A stretch of 5,333 nt of DNA from Bacteroidales bacterium. GTDB lineage: Bacteria > Bacteroidota > Bacteroidia > Bacteroidales > WCHB1-69. The notes under the pieces are model-generated. The model saw only the letters and a list, made by a program, of their open reading frames with translations. It was not told the origin of the DNA and ran no database searches. A program made the translations under genes and the position numbers. Numbering within the stretch: position 1 is the stretch's first letter; each line of letters opens with the position of its first letter. Shown here piece after piece: positions 5,274 to 5,333 of the stretch. The stretch covers positions 1 to 5,333 of the forward strand of contig JAISRU010000269.1 of the NCBI GenBank assembly GCA_031273515.1, given 5' to 3'.

Positions 5274-5333
5274 TTATTTTTTATTATTTCCTGTAACGGG
5301 TTTCTTCAGATAGATGATTTCAAAAAAACTGTA
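5274..5333 (-). CDS. Possible C-terminus of an upstream gene, cut by the window edge
   Basis: On the minus strand one frame is open from the window edge for 19 codons and ends in TAA at 5276-5274. It encodes a tail reading IIYLKKPVTGNNKK near its end. The stop would sit 3 nt before the aminotransferase ATG, the same tight spacing seen further down the gene run, which is the main support. The fragment is too short to assign to a family, and a 19-codon open frame in AT-rich DNA can be chance. Confidence 0.4.
   Translation of the reverse strand, partial: YSFFEIIYLKKPVTGNNKK

Overview
The window looks like chromosomal DNA from a member of the Bacteroidetes, probably Bacteroidales. The reasons are: moderately AT-rich coding sequence; start codons that mostly lack a Shine-Dalgarno sequence and sit behind A/T-rich leaders; a -7 element matching the Bacteroidetes TAnnTTTG consensus upstream of gcvH; and protein variants I associate with that phylum, such as the DEPNSGLDP Walker B/D-loop stretch in the ABC ATPase and the ESA(V/I)L stretch in CoaE. 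Genus cannot be read from the sequence. All convincing genes lie on the minus strand, so transcription runs from the right edge to the left.

Right to left in transcription order: a possible last 19 codons of a gene entering at the edge (5274-5333); a class I PLP-dependent aminotransferase of the aspartate aminotransferase type (4071-5270); an MlaE-type lipid transport permease (3265-4005); its MlaF-type ATPase (2497-3261); a CvpA-family membrane protein (1952-2500); and dephospho-CoA kinase CoaE (1360-1947). From mlaE to coaE the spacing is 3 nt, then a 4-nt overlap, then 4 nt, which strongly suggests one transcript. The aminotransferase is 65 nt upstream of mlaE and may share it.

A 144-bp gap with a good Bacteroidetes-type -7 element then precedes gcvH, the lipoyl carrier of glycine cleavage (835-1215). 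A strong rho-independent terminator hairpin (671-706) follows, and immediately after it comes a small VanZ-like membrane protein whose likely ATG is at 657. The terminator sits only 13 nt before that ATG, so vanZ expression probably depends on readthrough or attenuation.

The left end (1-270) has no supportable gene. It holds several short palindromes and a repeated 10-mer of the kind found in dispersed intergenic repeats.

Functionally this is mostly housekeeping: lipid traffic between the membranes (MlaEF), CoA synthesis, amino-acid metabolism and one-carbon metabolism. No mobile element with a transposase, no CRISPR array, no defence locus, and no tRNA or rRNA was seen. I did not find a convincing new biological system. 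The points most worth a second look are the terminator in the vanZ leader, the repeat cluster at 61-240, the MlaEF pair without an adjacent MCE (MlaD) gene, and a 15-bp in-frame tandem repeat at the end of cvpA.
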